From assembly GCA_002721815.1 (NCBI GenBank), contig PBLQ01000070.1, positions 1 through 53,162 of the forward strand: a DNA stretch of 53,162 bases. The letters are read 5' to 3'. The notes below the pieces were generated by a model that was not told the origin of the DNA, made no database searches, and worked only from the letters and a program-made list of their open reading frames with translations. This DNA is from Myxococcales bacterium (GTDB lineage: Bacteria; Myxococcota; UBA727; GCA-2721815). Positions 14,885-23,694 of this stretch are shown here, one piece after another. Each line of letters begins with the position of its first letter. Position 1 is the stretch's first letter. The translations under genes were made by a program, and so were the position numbers.

Positions 14885-15985
14885 TTAATATTCGATCTGA
14901 AACATGGCCACCAGGCGATCGTTGGCCAAGCTACGGGCGCTTTCTTCTACCAACCAGGTGTAATCCACCATAAAGGCCAATGGCAGATCGATGGGTGCAT
15001 CGTAACGGAGCGAAGCAGTGAGTTCTTGCAGTTGATCGTCGGCCAAGAAGGAAGAGGGGTCCAAATAGCTCAGGCGAATCCCGGGTTTAAAGTTGTACAG
15101 GTGTACACCGAAAGGCTCATCGAGCACCAACCAAGAGGTGAGGCCCAAGGCGGTGTCGCTGTCGGCAGCGGAGGTATCAAAACTGGTTTGCCGCCAAATG
15201 CCTTGCACCAACATATCGATGCCCCACACGTCCACGTGCAAATCACCCAGGGCCACCAAGTCGTTTTCGGTGTATAGATTGGGCAACTCGCCCACGGTGC
15301 GCGGGTTGTATTGAAAACCAAAACTCAGCTGCACCCATTCGTCGATACCAGCACCTAGGCGAGAGTAGAAGGCAGGTTGTTCGTTGTCATTGCCCAACTG
15401 GTTGGGGCCGTTGCCGTTGGCCAAAGCGATGCGGTAGTCCAAGTGGATCATGCCCGCCACGAGATCTTGTGCGCCCAGCACCATGCCCTGTTGCCGGCCA
15501 GCGCTCAAACCCGCCACTTCGTAGCCCCGTCCAGGGAGAACACCGATGGATGCGACTGAACGGTTTACAAAGTTCATTTCTCGACGAGAAATCATGCCTT
15601 CATAGTCTGCCGGCATGAAGAGTTGCCCCAGCCAAATGTTGAAAAAGTCGGTGGCGTGCCAGTGCAAGTATGCGTCTCGCATGGCGGCGGTGACCCCTGA
15701 CAATGGGTCGTTGGCATCAGCGACCTCGGGGGTGATGGCATCTGCGATCAAAACCCAAGAGATGCGGTCTTTGAATTGGCCTTTAAAACCCAATCGGGCT
15801 TGGTCCACCCGAAAACCATCATTGCGACTCACAAAGGCCACATTGGGGTCTGCTTGCACCATGTCGAAGCCCAGACGCAAACGCGTGTATGGGGTGAGGG
15901 TGATGTCAGAATTGTCTTCCGCGTGACTGGTGGCTGGAAAGGCCATTAGGGCACACAGGGTTAGGGCACAAAAAGCACGAATCAT
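14885..15985 (-). CDS. Outer-membrane porin (OprO/OprP-like)
   Basis: A 366-residue beta-barrel protein with a clear signal peptide (cleavage after SHA at about residue 22). The mature protein alternates as expected for porin strands and starts DITLTPYTRLRLGFDM; RVDQARLGFKGQFKDRISW is typical of phosphate-selective porin O/P-type barrels. The last residues, LVAMFQIEY, end in an aromatic residue as outer-membrane insertion signals do. What it transports is unknown. AGGAG precedes the ATG, and an intrinsic terminator hairpin lies directly upstream of that site, so expression may depend on read-through. Confidence 0.72.
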   Translation of the reverse strand: MIRAFCALTLCALMAFPATSHAEDNSDITLTPYTRLRLGFDMVQADPNVAFVSRNDGFRVDQARLGFKGQFKDRISWVLIADAITPEVADANDPLSGVTAAMRDAYLHWHATDFFNIWLGQLFMPADYEGMISRREMNFVNRSVASIGVLPGRGYEVAGLSAGRQQGMVLGAQDLVAGMIHLDYRIALANGNGPNQLGNDNEQPAFYSRLGAGIDEWVQLSFGFQYNPRTVGELPNLYTENDLVALGDLHVDVWGIDMLVQGIWRQTSFDTSAADSDTALGLTSWLVLDEPFGVHLYNFKPGIRLSYLDPSSFLADDQLQELTASLRYDAPIDLPLAFMVDYTWLVEESARSLANDRLVAMFQIEY

Positions 15986-15998
15986 GGATTGAACTCCT

Positions 15999-16041
15999 AA
16001 AAAAAACGCAGTCGCCGTTGGATTGAGCGATGCGCTTTTTT
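15999..16041. terminator. Bidirectional terminator between the ECF operon and the porin gene
   Basis: CGCATCGC pairs with GCGA-C-TGCG (16007-16034, one bulged base); the minus strand continues with eight T, the plus strand with seven. On the minus strand the T tract runs straight into the porin's AGGAG, leaving no room for a separate promoter between them. Confidence 0.8.
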
Positions 16042-16094
16042 TATCACAAGGCCTGGGCTCTGTGCGAGTTTGGGAGCTCTAAATCCCTAAAATG

Positions 16095-16748
16095 TTAGTG
16101 GTGACCCCCGGGCGGCGGCCCGCGATGGCCCCCAGGCCCTCCAGGTCCCCGCGGTCCGCGATGGCCTTTGCCTTTGTGGCCCCCTTTTCGGGCCTTTTGC
16201 AGCATGCGGTGGATTTTACCTTGGATTTTTGGCCCCACCAGCACCAGTTTGGCTTGCTGGCGCGGGGTGAGCAGCTGTGAAATGGCATCAAAGAGGGCTT
16301 CATCCATTTTTCGGGCTTTTTTCATGGCCTTTCGCGCCTTGTCTGCCTGCTTTTTCAGCGCGCTATCGCCACTTTTTTCGTCTTCGAGCATCTCCTTTAA
16401 AGCCTCCATTTGTTTGTGGGCTTTTTCGCGCAATTTATGTTGTTCGGCCTGGGTGGTTTTGATGGTGCCTGAAAGCTTCACGGCCAACTCATCGCTCAAT
16501 TCCAACGCGTCGGTCAATTCCACCACCAAGAAGGTACGGATTTTCTTTTCTACTTTGGCCCGACGTTTCTCTCTTCGTTCTTTGTGTTTTTTTTCATTTT
16601 TCTTGCCGTTGCGTTGGGCCATCCATTTCTGCGATTGTTCTTCTTCATGTTCAATGTCCCAGCCGTCCCACATGTCGGTGGAGAGGTTGGCCGATGCCAG
16701 GTTGGGGGTACACAGTGCGAATGAGATGATGAAAAGGTATTTTTTCAT
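16095..16748 (-). CDS. Periplasmic Spy/CpxP/CnrX-like protein with His/Gly-rich tail
   Basis: A 217-residue exported protein with a signal peptide (ends near LASA). The start is ATG at 16748, six bases after GGAGG; an ATG two codons earlier touches that site. The mature part is highly charged and helical (KHKERREKRRAKVEKK), with LLTPRQQAKLVLVG matching the LTxxQ segment of Spy/CpxP/ZraP-type periplasmic proteins. The tail is rich in Gly, Pro and His (GHRGPPPGGHH), suggesting metal binding. It is the third gene of an ECF sigma / membrane protein operon, the position taken by metal sensors of the Cnr type. Confidence 0.66.
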   Translation of the reverse strand: MKKYLFIISFALCTPNLASANLSTDMWDGWDIEHEEEQSQKWMAQRNGKKNEKKHKERREKRRAKVEKKIRTFLVVELTDALELSDELAVKLSGTIKTTQAEQHKLREKAHKQMEALKEMLEDEKSGDSALKKQADKARKAMKKARKMDEALFDAISQLLTPRQQAKLVLVGPKIQGKIHRMLQKARKGGHKGKGHRGPRGPGGPGGHRGPPPGGHH

Positions 16749-16750
16749 GT

Positions 16751-17239
16751 TCATCCTCCTTTGTTTTGCAATGCAGTGTTTAAAAGGTTGTCTAAGCGTT
16801 CGAGCGCTTCATCATCCAAGTCGTCTAATGCGGCAAAAGCAGCCGGTTCGTATTGTTGCTGAAGCTCGTCGCTCACCTCTAAGTCGGCAAACAGATCGTC
16901 CTCGATCTCTACCTCTTCAGTGAGGCTGTCCGGATTAAAAATATCTCCTTGCCAATCCATTTCGTCGCTGGATTCGATTTGCAGTTCGGCCCATTGAACC
17001 ACGGGCTCTTGTGGGGCGGGCGTGGGTTCGGTTTGGAGCGAGAAGAACAAGGCCACCACAGCGGCAGCAGAGGCGGTCATGGGAAAATAAAAAGCCCAAA
17101 AAGAAGGTTGGCGATCTTCTTGTCGCAATCGAACAGCGGCTGCGAATTGATGCAGTGAGGTGGGAGGGGCAGGTGGCTCTTGGGTTTGTAGTGCTCGTTG
17201 CAGGGCAAGATCTTCTTGATCGAATTCGGGGGTGCTCAT
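16751..17239 (-). CDS. Probable membrane anti-sigma factor
   Basis: A 162-residue protein with one transmembrane segment at about residues 49-67 (FYFPMTASAAAVVALFFSL). The N-terminal 45 residues would be cytoplasmic, where anti-sigma factors hold the sigma factor. The rest is a strongly acidic periplasmic domain (EEVEIEDDLFADLEV). I see no HxxxCxxC zinc motif. It overlaps the sigma gene by four bases and the periplasmic protein gene follows, so anti-sigma function is inferred mainly from context. GGAGG precedes its ATG. Confidence 0.55.
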   Translation of the reverse strand: MSTPEFDQEDLALQRALQTQEPPAPPTSLHQFAAAVRLRQEDRQPSFWAFYFPMTASAAAVVALFFSLQTEPTPAPQEPVVQWAELQIESSDEMDWQGDIFNPDSLTEEVEIEDDLFADLEVSDELQQQYEPAAFAALDDLDDEALERLDNLLNTALQNKGG

Positions 17240-17847
17240 GGCATCACCTCCTGTTGAAAAAGCGAAACAAGTTTTTGTTTGGCCTGGGAAAAGTGAACTT
17301 TGGCGGTGGCTTCTTTTAAGCCCAAGACTTCACCGATTTCGCGAAAGGACAAATGGCCCACCAAACGAAGCTCCACCACTTCTTTTTGTTTGTTGGGCAA
17401 GGTCGCGATGGCGGCTTGGAGTCTTTGTTTTTGTGCTTCATTGTGGAGGCGTTCTTCGGGGCTTTCACCTTTGGCTTCAAAGTCATCATGGTCCATCAGC
17501 GCTGATTCCCGCCGGCGCTTTTTGCTGCGCAGATGGTTTTTGGCTAGGTTGAAAGCGATTTTGGCCAGCCAGCCTTCCAGGCTCCCTAAACCGCTGAAGA
17601 GCCGTATCTTTTTGAGGGCGCGCACCAGGGCCTCTTGGGCCACATCATCCGCATCGTGTGGATTTTTTAGAATACTGTAGGCAGCACGGTACATCAGAGG
17701 TCTCGTTCGTTGGCATAATTCCAGTAAAGCTTGGCTGTCACCCCCCTTGGCGGCCGAAAAAAGCGCATCGAGGTCTGATTTTGGCTCCATTTGAGCCGTA
17801 GACAGTTGATTTTTCGACCGAAGGGGTTGCATGGTAAGCGTCATCAT
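17236..17847 (-). CDS. ECF-type RNA polymerase sigma factor
   Basis: About 203 residues. Region 2 is clear (RAAYSILKNPHDADDVAQEALVRAL) and region 4 carries the helix-turn-helix (LPNKQKEVVELRLVGHLSF, then IGEVLGLKEATAKVHFSQ). Such factors direct polymerase to stress genes when their membrane anti-sigma partner lets go. The frame is open upstream to 18090 but that part lies over serS. ATG codons at 17847, 17844, 17832 and 17790 are possible starts, and I prefer the first pair. It is divergent from serS and heads the operon with the anti-sigma and Spy-like genes. Confidence 0.85.
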   Translation of the reverse strand: MMTLTMQPLRSKNQLSTAQMEPKSDLDALFSAAKGGDSQALLELCQRTRPLMYRAAYSILKNPHDADDVAQEALVRALKKIRLFSGLGSLEGWLAKIAFNLAKNHLRSKKRRRESALMDHDDFEAKGESPEERLHNEAQKQRLQAAIATLPNKQKEVVELRLVGHLSFREIGEVLGLKEATAKVHFSQAKQKLVSLFQQEVMP

Positions 17848-17902
17848 TTCATCTTGCAGACACCATGGTGGCAAAAAAGGTAAAGCTGAGCGAGGGATTT
17901 CA

Positions 17903-19195
17903 ATGTTAGACATGAAACAACTGGAAAACGAGCCCGAACACGTTAAAGAAAGACTGGCTTTGCGAGGCGAAGTTCCTGGAATTGAAGAACTTCTAGGCCT
18001 GTTGGCCCAACGGCGGCAGCAAATCGCCACCTTGCAAGAAGCCCAGCAGAAGCGCAACGAGGCCTCCAATGCCCTCAAAAAAGCCTCCAAAGAAGAAATC
18101 GAAGCCCAGCGCGGCGCCCTGAAAACCCTGTCCGGTCAAATTAAAGAAATGGAAGCGGCGCAGCGGGAATTAGAGGCCGATATTCACGAGCGATTGCTCT
18201 TTATCCCCAATCTTCCCAATGCATTGGTTCCAGCCGGCACTGATGAAGATGACAACGAGTTGGTGAAAGAGGTTTTGACGCCTCGGGAGTTTGGTTTTCC
18301 AGCTTTAGACCACGTGGCCTTGGCTGAGAAGTTGGACATCATGGATTCAGAGCGGGCCGCTAAAGTGTCGGGTTCGCGGTTTACTTTTCTGAAGGGGGCC
18401 GGCAGTCGGCTGAATCGCGCACTGATTTCATTTATGGCCGACTACCATTCCTCCCGTGGCGATACCGAATTAACCCCGCCCTTTATGGTGCGTTCCGAAA
18501 GTATGCGTGGGACAGGGCAGTTGCCCAAGTTTGCGGACGATGCCTATGCCGTTCCCCACGGCGATGGCGAGCCCTTCTATTTGATTCCCACAGCAGAAGT
18601 GCCGGTGACCAATTACCTCGCTGACGAGATTATTGAAGAAGAACATTTGCCCTTGCGTTATTGCGCTTATTCTCCTTGTTTTCGGGCCGAAGCGGGTGCG
18701 GCAGGTAAAGACACGCGCGGGTTGATCCGGCAACACCAATTCGAAAAAGTGGAAATGGTTCGATTTGCCAAACCCGACCAAGCCCAAGCCGAACTCGACG
18801 CCATGGTGGCGCGGGCTTCAGACATTATGACCCAGCTTGAATTGCCACACCGCATCGTGCGTTTGTGTGGGGGGGATTTGGGCTTTTCGGCGGAGATGAC
18901 TTATGACCTTGAAGTGTGGTTGCCCGGTCAAAACAAATACCGCGAGATTTCTTCTTGTTCGACCTTTGGGTCGTTTCAAGCCCGTCGTGCCAAGATTCGT
19001 TATCGACCTGCCCCGGTGGGCGGTAAAAAGAGCAAACCACAGCCTTTGGTAACTTTGAATGGATCGGGGTTGGCCATCGGTCGCACTTGGTTGGCCATTT
19101 TGGAAAACCATCAAAACGAAGATGGTTCGGTGAATATTCCTAAAGTGTTGCAGCCTTATATGGGCGGCCTTCAAGTGATCGCGGCGGAAGGATAG
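17903..19195 (+). CDS. serS: Seryl-tRNA synthetase
   Basis: A 430-residue class II aminoacyl-tRNA synthetase that charges tRNA-Ser. MLDMKQLENEPEHVKERLALRG and the following long coiled-coil arm (to about residue 100) are typical. The catalytic domain shows FRAEAGAAGKDTRGLIRQHQF (motif 2 region) and GLAIGRTWLAILE (motif 3). The frame is open back to 17831, but ATG at 17903 follows GCGAGGG at good distance and matches the family N-terminus. The aminotransferase gene begins two bases after its stop. Confidence 0.96.
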   Translation: MLDMKQLENEPEHVKERLALRGEVPGIEELLGLLAQRRQQIATLQEAQQKRNEASNALKKASKEEIEAQRGALKTLSGQIKEMEAAQRELEADIHERLLFIPNLPNALVPAGTDEDDNELVKEVLTPREFGFPALDHVALAEKLDIMDSERAAKVSGSRFTFLKGAGSRLNRALISFMADYHSSRGDTELTPPFMVRSESMRGTGQLPKFADDAYAVPHGDGEPFYLIPTAEVPVTNYLADEIIEEEHLPLRYCAYSPCFRAEAGAAGKDTRGLIRQHQFEKVEMVRFAKPDQAQAELDAMVARASDIMTQLELPHRIVRLCGGDLGFSAEMTYDLEVWLPGQNKYREISSCSTFGSFQARRAKIRYRPAPVGGKKSKPQPLVTLNGSGLAIGRTWLAILENHQNEDGSVNIPKVLQPYMGGLQVIAAEG

Positions 19196-19197
19196 CC

Positions 19198-20454
19198 ATG
19201 AGCCAACAACCCACCGCATTTCGAACTGTTCCCCGCACCGGGGTGATCTACGTGACCACCGAAGCGGTGAAGCGTGGCTTTGACCCCGACGATCCAGACT
19301 GGTGCAACTTGGGTCAGGGACAACCCGAAACCACCACCTTACCCAATGGGGTTGAGCGACTCACTCAAATGTCCATTCCTGGCGATGGTTACGATTACGC
19401 ACCCGTTCCAGGACTCACTGAGTTGCGCGAAGCCGTGGCCAACTATTACAACACCCGTTTTCGTCAGGGGATGTATTCGCAGTACACGGCAGAAAATGTG
19501 GCCATTTGTTCGGGCGGGCGTTTGGCGTTGGCACGAACCGCATTGGCATTGGGCAACGTGCACTTGGGTCACTTTCTGCCAGACTACACCGCTTATGAAG
19601 AGCTGTTGACCGCCTTTCGCATTTTTACCCCCATTCCCATCATGCTCGACGGTAGCCGAGAGTATGATTTCTCTGTGAAAGAGCTTGAAGATGAAATCGT
19701 GGGTCGTGGTTTGGGTGCTCTGTTGTTGTCCAACCCGTGTAACCCCACCGGGAAAACCTTGGTGGGCGACGAGTTGGCGGCTTGGGCGCAAACGGGTAAG
19801 AAACTCAACTGTGCTATGATCTTTGACGAGTTCTACAGCCACTACATTTGGAAAACAGGCCCGGGTTTTGAGGGCGGCATCAACTCGGTGGCCAAATATG
19901 TAGAAGACATCGAAACCGAAGACACCATTATTATCGATGGGCTCACCAAAAACTGGCGATACCCCGGATTGCGCTTGTCGTGGACTTTGGGTCCCAAGCA
20001 CGTGATCGATGCCATCGCTTCTGCGGGGTCTTTCCTCGACGGTGGTGCATGTCGCCCGGTGCAAGAGGTGGCCATTGGGTTGTTGAATGCCGGCCATGTG
20101 GACAAAGAACGTCAAGCCATTCAAGACGTGTTTCAAGGCAAGCGCGATTACCTGTTGGCGCGATTGACCAAGATGGGCATCAAGGTTGATCTGCCCACCG
20201 AAGGCTCCTTCTACGTGTGGGGGCGGGTGGACGAACTGCCCGAATCATTGAACCGTGACATGCTCTTTTTTGAACAAGCGTTGGAAGAAAAAGTCATTAC
20301 GGTGCCCGGTCGTTTCTTCGATATTGACCCTGGCCAACGTCGCTACGGCCGTCGATCGCGTTTTGATAAATATCTGCGTTTTTCCTTTGGTCCGCCCATG
20401 GACGTGTTGAAAAAAGCCTGTGATCGGCTCGAAGCCCTCATCGCAAAAGCTTAG
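19198..20454 (+). CDS. Class I/II PLP-dependent aminotransferase
   Basis: A 418-residue fold-type I aminotransferase. It shows NLGQGQPE at the start of the domain, SNPCNPTGKTL, IFDEFYSHY, and the PLP-binding Lys251 in DGLTKNWRYPGLRLSW. Members of this group act on aspartate, aromatic or other amino acids, and the exact substrate cannot be decided. It starts two bases after serS, with AAGGA from the serS end as ribosome site, and fmt follows eight bases later, so the three genes form a housekeeping operon. Confidence 0.88.
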   Translation: MSQQPTAFRTVPRTGVIYVTTEAVKRGFDPDDPDWCNLGQGQPETTTLPNGVERLTQMSIPGDGYDYAPVPGLTELREAVANYYNTRFRQGMYSQYTAENVAICSGGRLALARTALALGNVHLGHFLPDYTAYEELLTAFRIFTPIPIMLDGSREYDFSVKELEDEIVGRGLGALLLSNPCNPTGKTLVGDELAAWAQTGKKLNCAMIFDEFYSHYIWKTGPGFEGGINSVAKYVEDIETEDTIIIDGLTKNWRYPGLRLSWTLGPKHVIDAIASAGSFLDGGACRPVQEVAIGLLNAGHVDKERQAIQDVFQGKRDYLLARLTKMGIKVDLPTEGSFYVWGRVDELPESLNRDMLFFEQALEEKVITVPGRFFDIDPGQRRYGRRSRFDKYLRFSFGPPMDVLKKACDRLEALIAKA

Positions 20455-20462
20455 GCGGTTGT

Positions 20463-21425
20463 ATGGCCAACTTCGTATTCATGGGAACACCTGAGTTTGC
20501 GGTACCTTCACTGAAGGCTTTGTTTCAGTACTGTGAATCCCACGGGCATCGATTGTTGCATGTGGTGTGTCAACCCGACCGTCCGGCGGGTCGTGGTAAA
20601 AAACTCAAAGCGCCCCCCGTGAAAGAAGCGGCTTTAGAAATGGCTTTGGATGTGTATCAACCCGCCACACTTAAAAAAGGTACCGAACCTGGTGATGCGT
20701 ACTTCGCCCATTTTGAAAAAGAAGACATCGATGTGGCGGTGGTGGTGGCTTACGGGCGCATTCTGCCCAATCGTTTTTTGCGTCATCCCCGATGCGGTTT
20801 TGTTAATGTACATGGATCATTATTGCCCCGTTGGCGCGGTGCAGCCCCTATTCAAAGAGCGGTGGAAGCGGGGGACACCGAAACCGGCGTTTGTATTATG
20901 AAGGTGGTGCCCGAATTAGATGCCGGCGATGTGTACTTGGAAAAACGCATCCCCATTTTAGATAGCGACACTTCAGGGTCTTTATTTCAAAGTTTGGCCG
21001 AGCTGGGTGGCCGCGCATTGGCCGAAGCCATGGCCGGCATTCTCGATGGCTCGCTGGCTGCCACAGCTCAAGATGCCGCCCAAGTCACCCACGCCAGCAT
21101 GTTGTCGAAAGATGAAGGATTGATTGATTGGGCGGGTTCAGCTGAAGTCTGGTGGCGCAAATCTCGGGCGTTCACGCCTTGGCCGGGGCTCCACACGGTG
21201 GCTGATGGCAAGCCCTTGAAGCTGCATGGGGCCGATCTGAAAGAACGCCATGGCGCGACCGGTGCGCCGGGTGAGGTTTTGGCCTTGGGTGATTCCATCG
21301 TCATGCAAATGGGTGAAGGAACCCTCACTTTTTCCCAGGGTCAGCCCCCAGGTAAAAAGCCGCTTTCTGCGGGGGATTTGCGCAATGGTGGCTTTTTGAA
21401 AGTGGGCCAAATCCTCGGCCAATAA
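20463..21425 (+). CDS. fmt: Methionyl-tRNA formyltransferase
   Basis: A 320-residue enzyme that formylates initiator Met-tRNA using 10-formyl-tetrahydrofolate. MANFVFMGTPEFAVPSL, the cofactor and catalytic segment VNVHGSLLPRWRGAAPIQ, and ELDAGDVY are characteristic, and the C-terminal tRNA-binding domain (ALGDSIVMQMGEGTLTF) is present. Length is normal. Its usual partner, def, is not adjacent but lies about 18 kb away at 39880. About 270 bases without a clear gene follow before the methyltransferase. Confidence 0.95.
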   Translation: MANFVFMGTPEFAVPSLKALFQYCESHGHRLLHVVCQPDRPAGRGKKLKAPPVKEAALEMALDVYQPATLKKGTEPGDAYFAHFEKEDIDVAVVVAYGRILPNRFLRHPRCGFVNVHGSLLPRWRGAAPIQRAVEAGDTETGVCIMKVVPELDAGDVYLEKRIPILDSDTSGSLFQSLAELGGRALAEAMAGILDGSLAATAQDAAQVTHASMLSKDEGLIDWAGSAEVWWRKSRAFTPWPGLHTVADGKPLKLHGADLKERHGATGAPGEVLALGDSIVMQMGEGTLTFSQGQPPGKKPLSAGDLRNGGFLKVGQILGQ

Positions 21426-21697
21426 AAACAGTCTTATAGCCCTTTAAATAGCCGTTTGAGCACTTCTCGCGTGATGGCGATTGATCGTCGAATTACTGGG
21501 CGGTTTGGGACTGAGGGGCCGGTCAAATTATTTCCGATGCTTTTAGGCTTGAAGGTCACAAGTCCTTGAAAAACAGAGATTAAAAAAAGTCGGGGTGACT
21601 GGCATCACCTTCGAGCGTCAAAAAATTTTGGATGTGGCGTCACTGGTGGCAAGGTGGCGCCTGTTGAAGACAAATGAAGTGAATTTCAGGAGGAAAT

Positions 21698-22654
21698 ATG
21701 TCAGGGGCCACCGCGAAAAAGAAAGAAAAGCCCAAGGCCAGCATTCGGCCAGCAGAGCGCATCAAAGACATTAATTGGCAACTGGGCGAAGTGGACCCTT
21801 TTGACCTGGATCAGCCTTATGAGCCGGTGAAAAAGCCGGTCAAAGCTCCAAAATCCAAGAAAAGCGCCGATCAAGAAGCCAAGCTGTTTCCCCTGCACAA
21901 CCAACTCTACAAAGGGGACATTATCGAAGTGATGTCCAAATGGCCCGATAACCATTTTGACGCGTGCATCACTGACCCGCCGTACAACATTGCCAGTGAT
22001 CGCAAAGGTTTGTCTTGGGCTTTTTCATCGCACGTGACCATTCAAGACAAATGGGACCGTTTCACGCCGGATGAGTATGAACAGTTCACGGTGAATTGGC
22101 TGGAGCAAGTGTGTCGGGTGACCAAAGAAAACGGCAACATTTTCATTTTCGGAAGCTATCACAACATTTACACCATCGGTGCGTTGGCACTGAAAATGGA
22201 TTTGCGAATTGTGAACAGCATCATTTGGACCAAGCCCAATGCGCAGCCAAACATTACCTGTCGCATGTTTACTGAAAGCACCGAACAAGTGTTGTGGTTG
22301 TGTAACAACAGCCAAAAGAAAGCCAAGAAATGGACTTTCAATTACCACGACATGAAAGAACTCAATAATGGTAAGCAGATGCGTAACTACTGGGACATTC
22401 CTTTAACCCCCAAAAGAGAACGCATTCATGGGAAGCATCCTTCGCAAAAACCTTTGCGTTTAATGGAACGCTTGGTTTTGGCGGGCAGTAACCCAGGCGA
22501 TTTGGTGTTGGACTGTTTTGCGGGGTCGGGCTCCACCTTGTTGGCCTGTGATCGTCTCAACCGTAATTGGGTGGGCATCGAGCGTGAGTCCGAATACTGC
22601 GATATTGCACACCGTCGTTTGGATGACGAGCGAAAGCAAAGGCGCTTACTTTAG
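21698..22654 (+). CDS. Beta-class site-specific DNA methyltransferase (probable N6-adenine)
   Basis: A 318-residue enzyme. Catalytic motif DPPYN begins at Asp93 and the AdoMet motif FAGSGST at about 274, an order that defines the beta class. HPSQKP lies between them. DPPY favours N6-adenine methylation over N4-cytosine. A basic N-terminal extension of about 60 residues (KKPVKAPKSKK) precedes the domain. No restriction endonuclease gene is adjacent, so it may be an orphan regulatory methylase of the CcrM type. AGGAGG precedes the ATG. Its end overlaps the converging FliG-like gene by four bases. Confidence 0.88.
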   Translation: MSGATAKKKEKPKASIRPAERIKDINWQLGEVDPFDLDQPYEPVKKPVKAPKSKKSADQEAKLFPLHNQLYKGDIIEVMSKWPDNHFDACITDPPYNIASDRKGLSWAFSSHVTIQDKWDRFTPDEYEQFTVNWLEQVCRVTKENGNIFIFGSYHNIYTIGALALKMDLRIVNSIIWTKPNAQPNITCRMFTESTEQVLWLCNNSQKKAKKWTFNYHDMKELNNGKQMRNYWDIPLTPKRERIHGKHPSQKPLRLMERLVLAGSNPGDLVLDCFAGSGSTLLACDRLNRNWVGIERESEYCDIAHRRLDDERKQRRLL

Positions 22655-23691
22655 TCGGTTGTCTCAGCGTGCGCGATTTCGTGAATGGGGCGTTTTTCAA
22701 CTAAGGCTGCATTCAGTTTGCCACGACGGGCCAATTCGAGCGTTAAATCTACCACTTGGTCTCGTACCCGTTGATGGTTGATGGCTGTTTCGAGCATGTC
22801 CTCATCGGTAATATGTTGAATAAATTCCATGAGCAGACGGCCATGGGCACGGGGAAAACGTTGGGCCACCTGTTGATTGAAGACCCTTGGTTTGTCTGTG
22901 AGTGCACGGGCCAGTCGATACAAACCAGCTTTTTGGCAAAGCTCTTCGGTATTGGCGCGCTGGGCAAACACGCGTTTGATAAAACCCTTGGCATTTTCTT
23001 TATGGGTAAGATCATCAGGGTGCAGACTTTTGAGGGCCACCATTAACTCTTCAGTGAGGTGGGTGGGTTGTTGTTTGAGAAATTGGGCCAATGCGCGCCG
23101 ACCGGTACTCGAGAGTTGGCATGCCATTTCTTGTACGCCCATTTGACGAACCAGACTGACCAACTCTTGGCCTTGTAGGATTAAAAGATCATCAAATCCA
23201 AAATCCTGTTTGTCTTCTCCAACAGGCATGGTGGCGAATTTGTCATGAAATTGCCGACGCACGCGTTTTAGAATGTCCATCGGCAGCTGAGAAAGTTCGC
23301 GCCTGGACGGCATGGCGTCTTGTACTTCTTTGGGCAATCGCGAAACGATTTGATTGGTTACCGATGAAGGCATGTGCATGAGGGTGACGGCGATGGTTCT
23401 TGGGGATTCACCCTGAAAGCCTGCCACCAACCAAGTGGGGTCAACCCCTTCAAGACCCACCAAGGGCCTGAACTTCACCAGTTGGCGGAGTTCTCTAATA
23501 AATAGAGGGACCCTTTTTTCTAAGGGCAGCTCCACTAGCTTTTCACTTTTTTGTCGAATCGACGATTGGTGTTCTTCTGGCAGGAAATGAAGCAAGTGTT
23601 CCCAGTCAGCGCCACCATAAGTGAGCAGCGTTAGTAGCAACGCCTGTTGTTTCTTAGGTAAGGGGTGGAGCAAGCGTCCGAGCGTGGACAT
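22651..23691 (-). CDS. FliG-like protein encoded next to a T3SS inner-ring gene
   Basis: A 346-residue protein with clear resemblance to the flagellar switch protein FliG. GESPRTIAVTLMHMPSSVTN, then IVSRLPKEVQDAM match the FliG middle domain (EHPQTIA...LP.EVQ), followed by ELSQLPMDILKRVRRQF. FDDLLILQGQELVSLVRQMG then matches the start of the FliG C-terminal domain. The last 90 residues diverge. In flagella FliG joins the FliF ring to the C-ring. Here the gene before it encodes an SctJ-type ring lipoprotein three bases away, so this may be the ring adaptor of a non-flagellar secretion apparatus. GAGGG precedes its ATG. Confidence 0.72.
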   Translation of the reverse strand: MSTLGRLLHPLPKKQQALLLTLLTYGGADWEHLLHFLPEEHQSSIRQKSEKLVELPLEKRVPLFIRELRQLVKFRPLVGLEGVDPTWLVAGFQGESPRTIAVTLMHMPSSVTNQIVSRLPKEVQDAMPSRRELSQLPMDILKRVRRQFHDKFATMPVGEDKQDFGFDDLLILQGQELVSLVRQMGVQEMACQLSSTGRRALAQFLKQQPTHLTEELMVALKSLHPDDLTHKENAKGFIKRVFAQRANTEELCQKAGLYRLARALTDKPRVFNQQVAQRFPRAHGRLLMEFIQHITDEDMLETAINHQRVRDQVVDLTLELARRGKLNAALVEKRPIHEIAHAETTD

Positions 23692-23694
23692 TCA

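Noticed and set aside
17831-17902. Upstream start for serS
   Set aside because: The added residues do not match seryl-tRNA synthetases, and ATG at 17903 has a better ribosome site.
17848-18090. N-terminal extension of the ECF sigma gene
   Set aside because: It would overlap serS on the other strand and its residues do not resemble a sigma domain; a start near 17847 gives a normal length.
19339-20136. Open frame of 265 codons on the minus strand
   Set aside because: Antisense to the aminotransferase, which has clear PLP motifs.
21474-21569. 31-residue plus-strand frame between fmt and the methyltransferase
   Set aside because: No ribosome binding site, no unusual composition; looks like chance.
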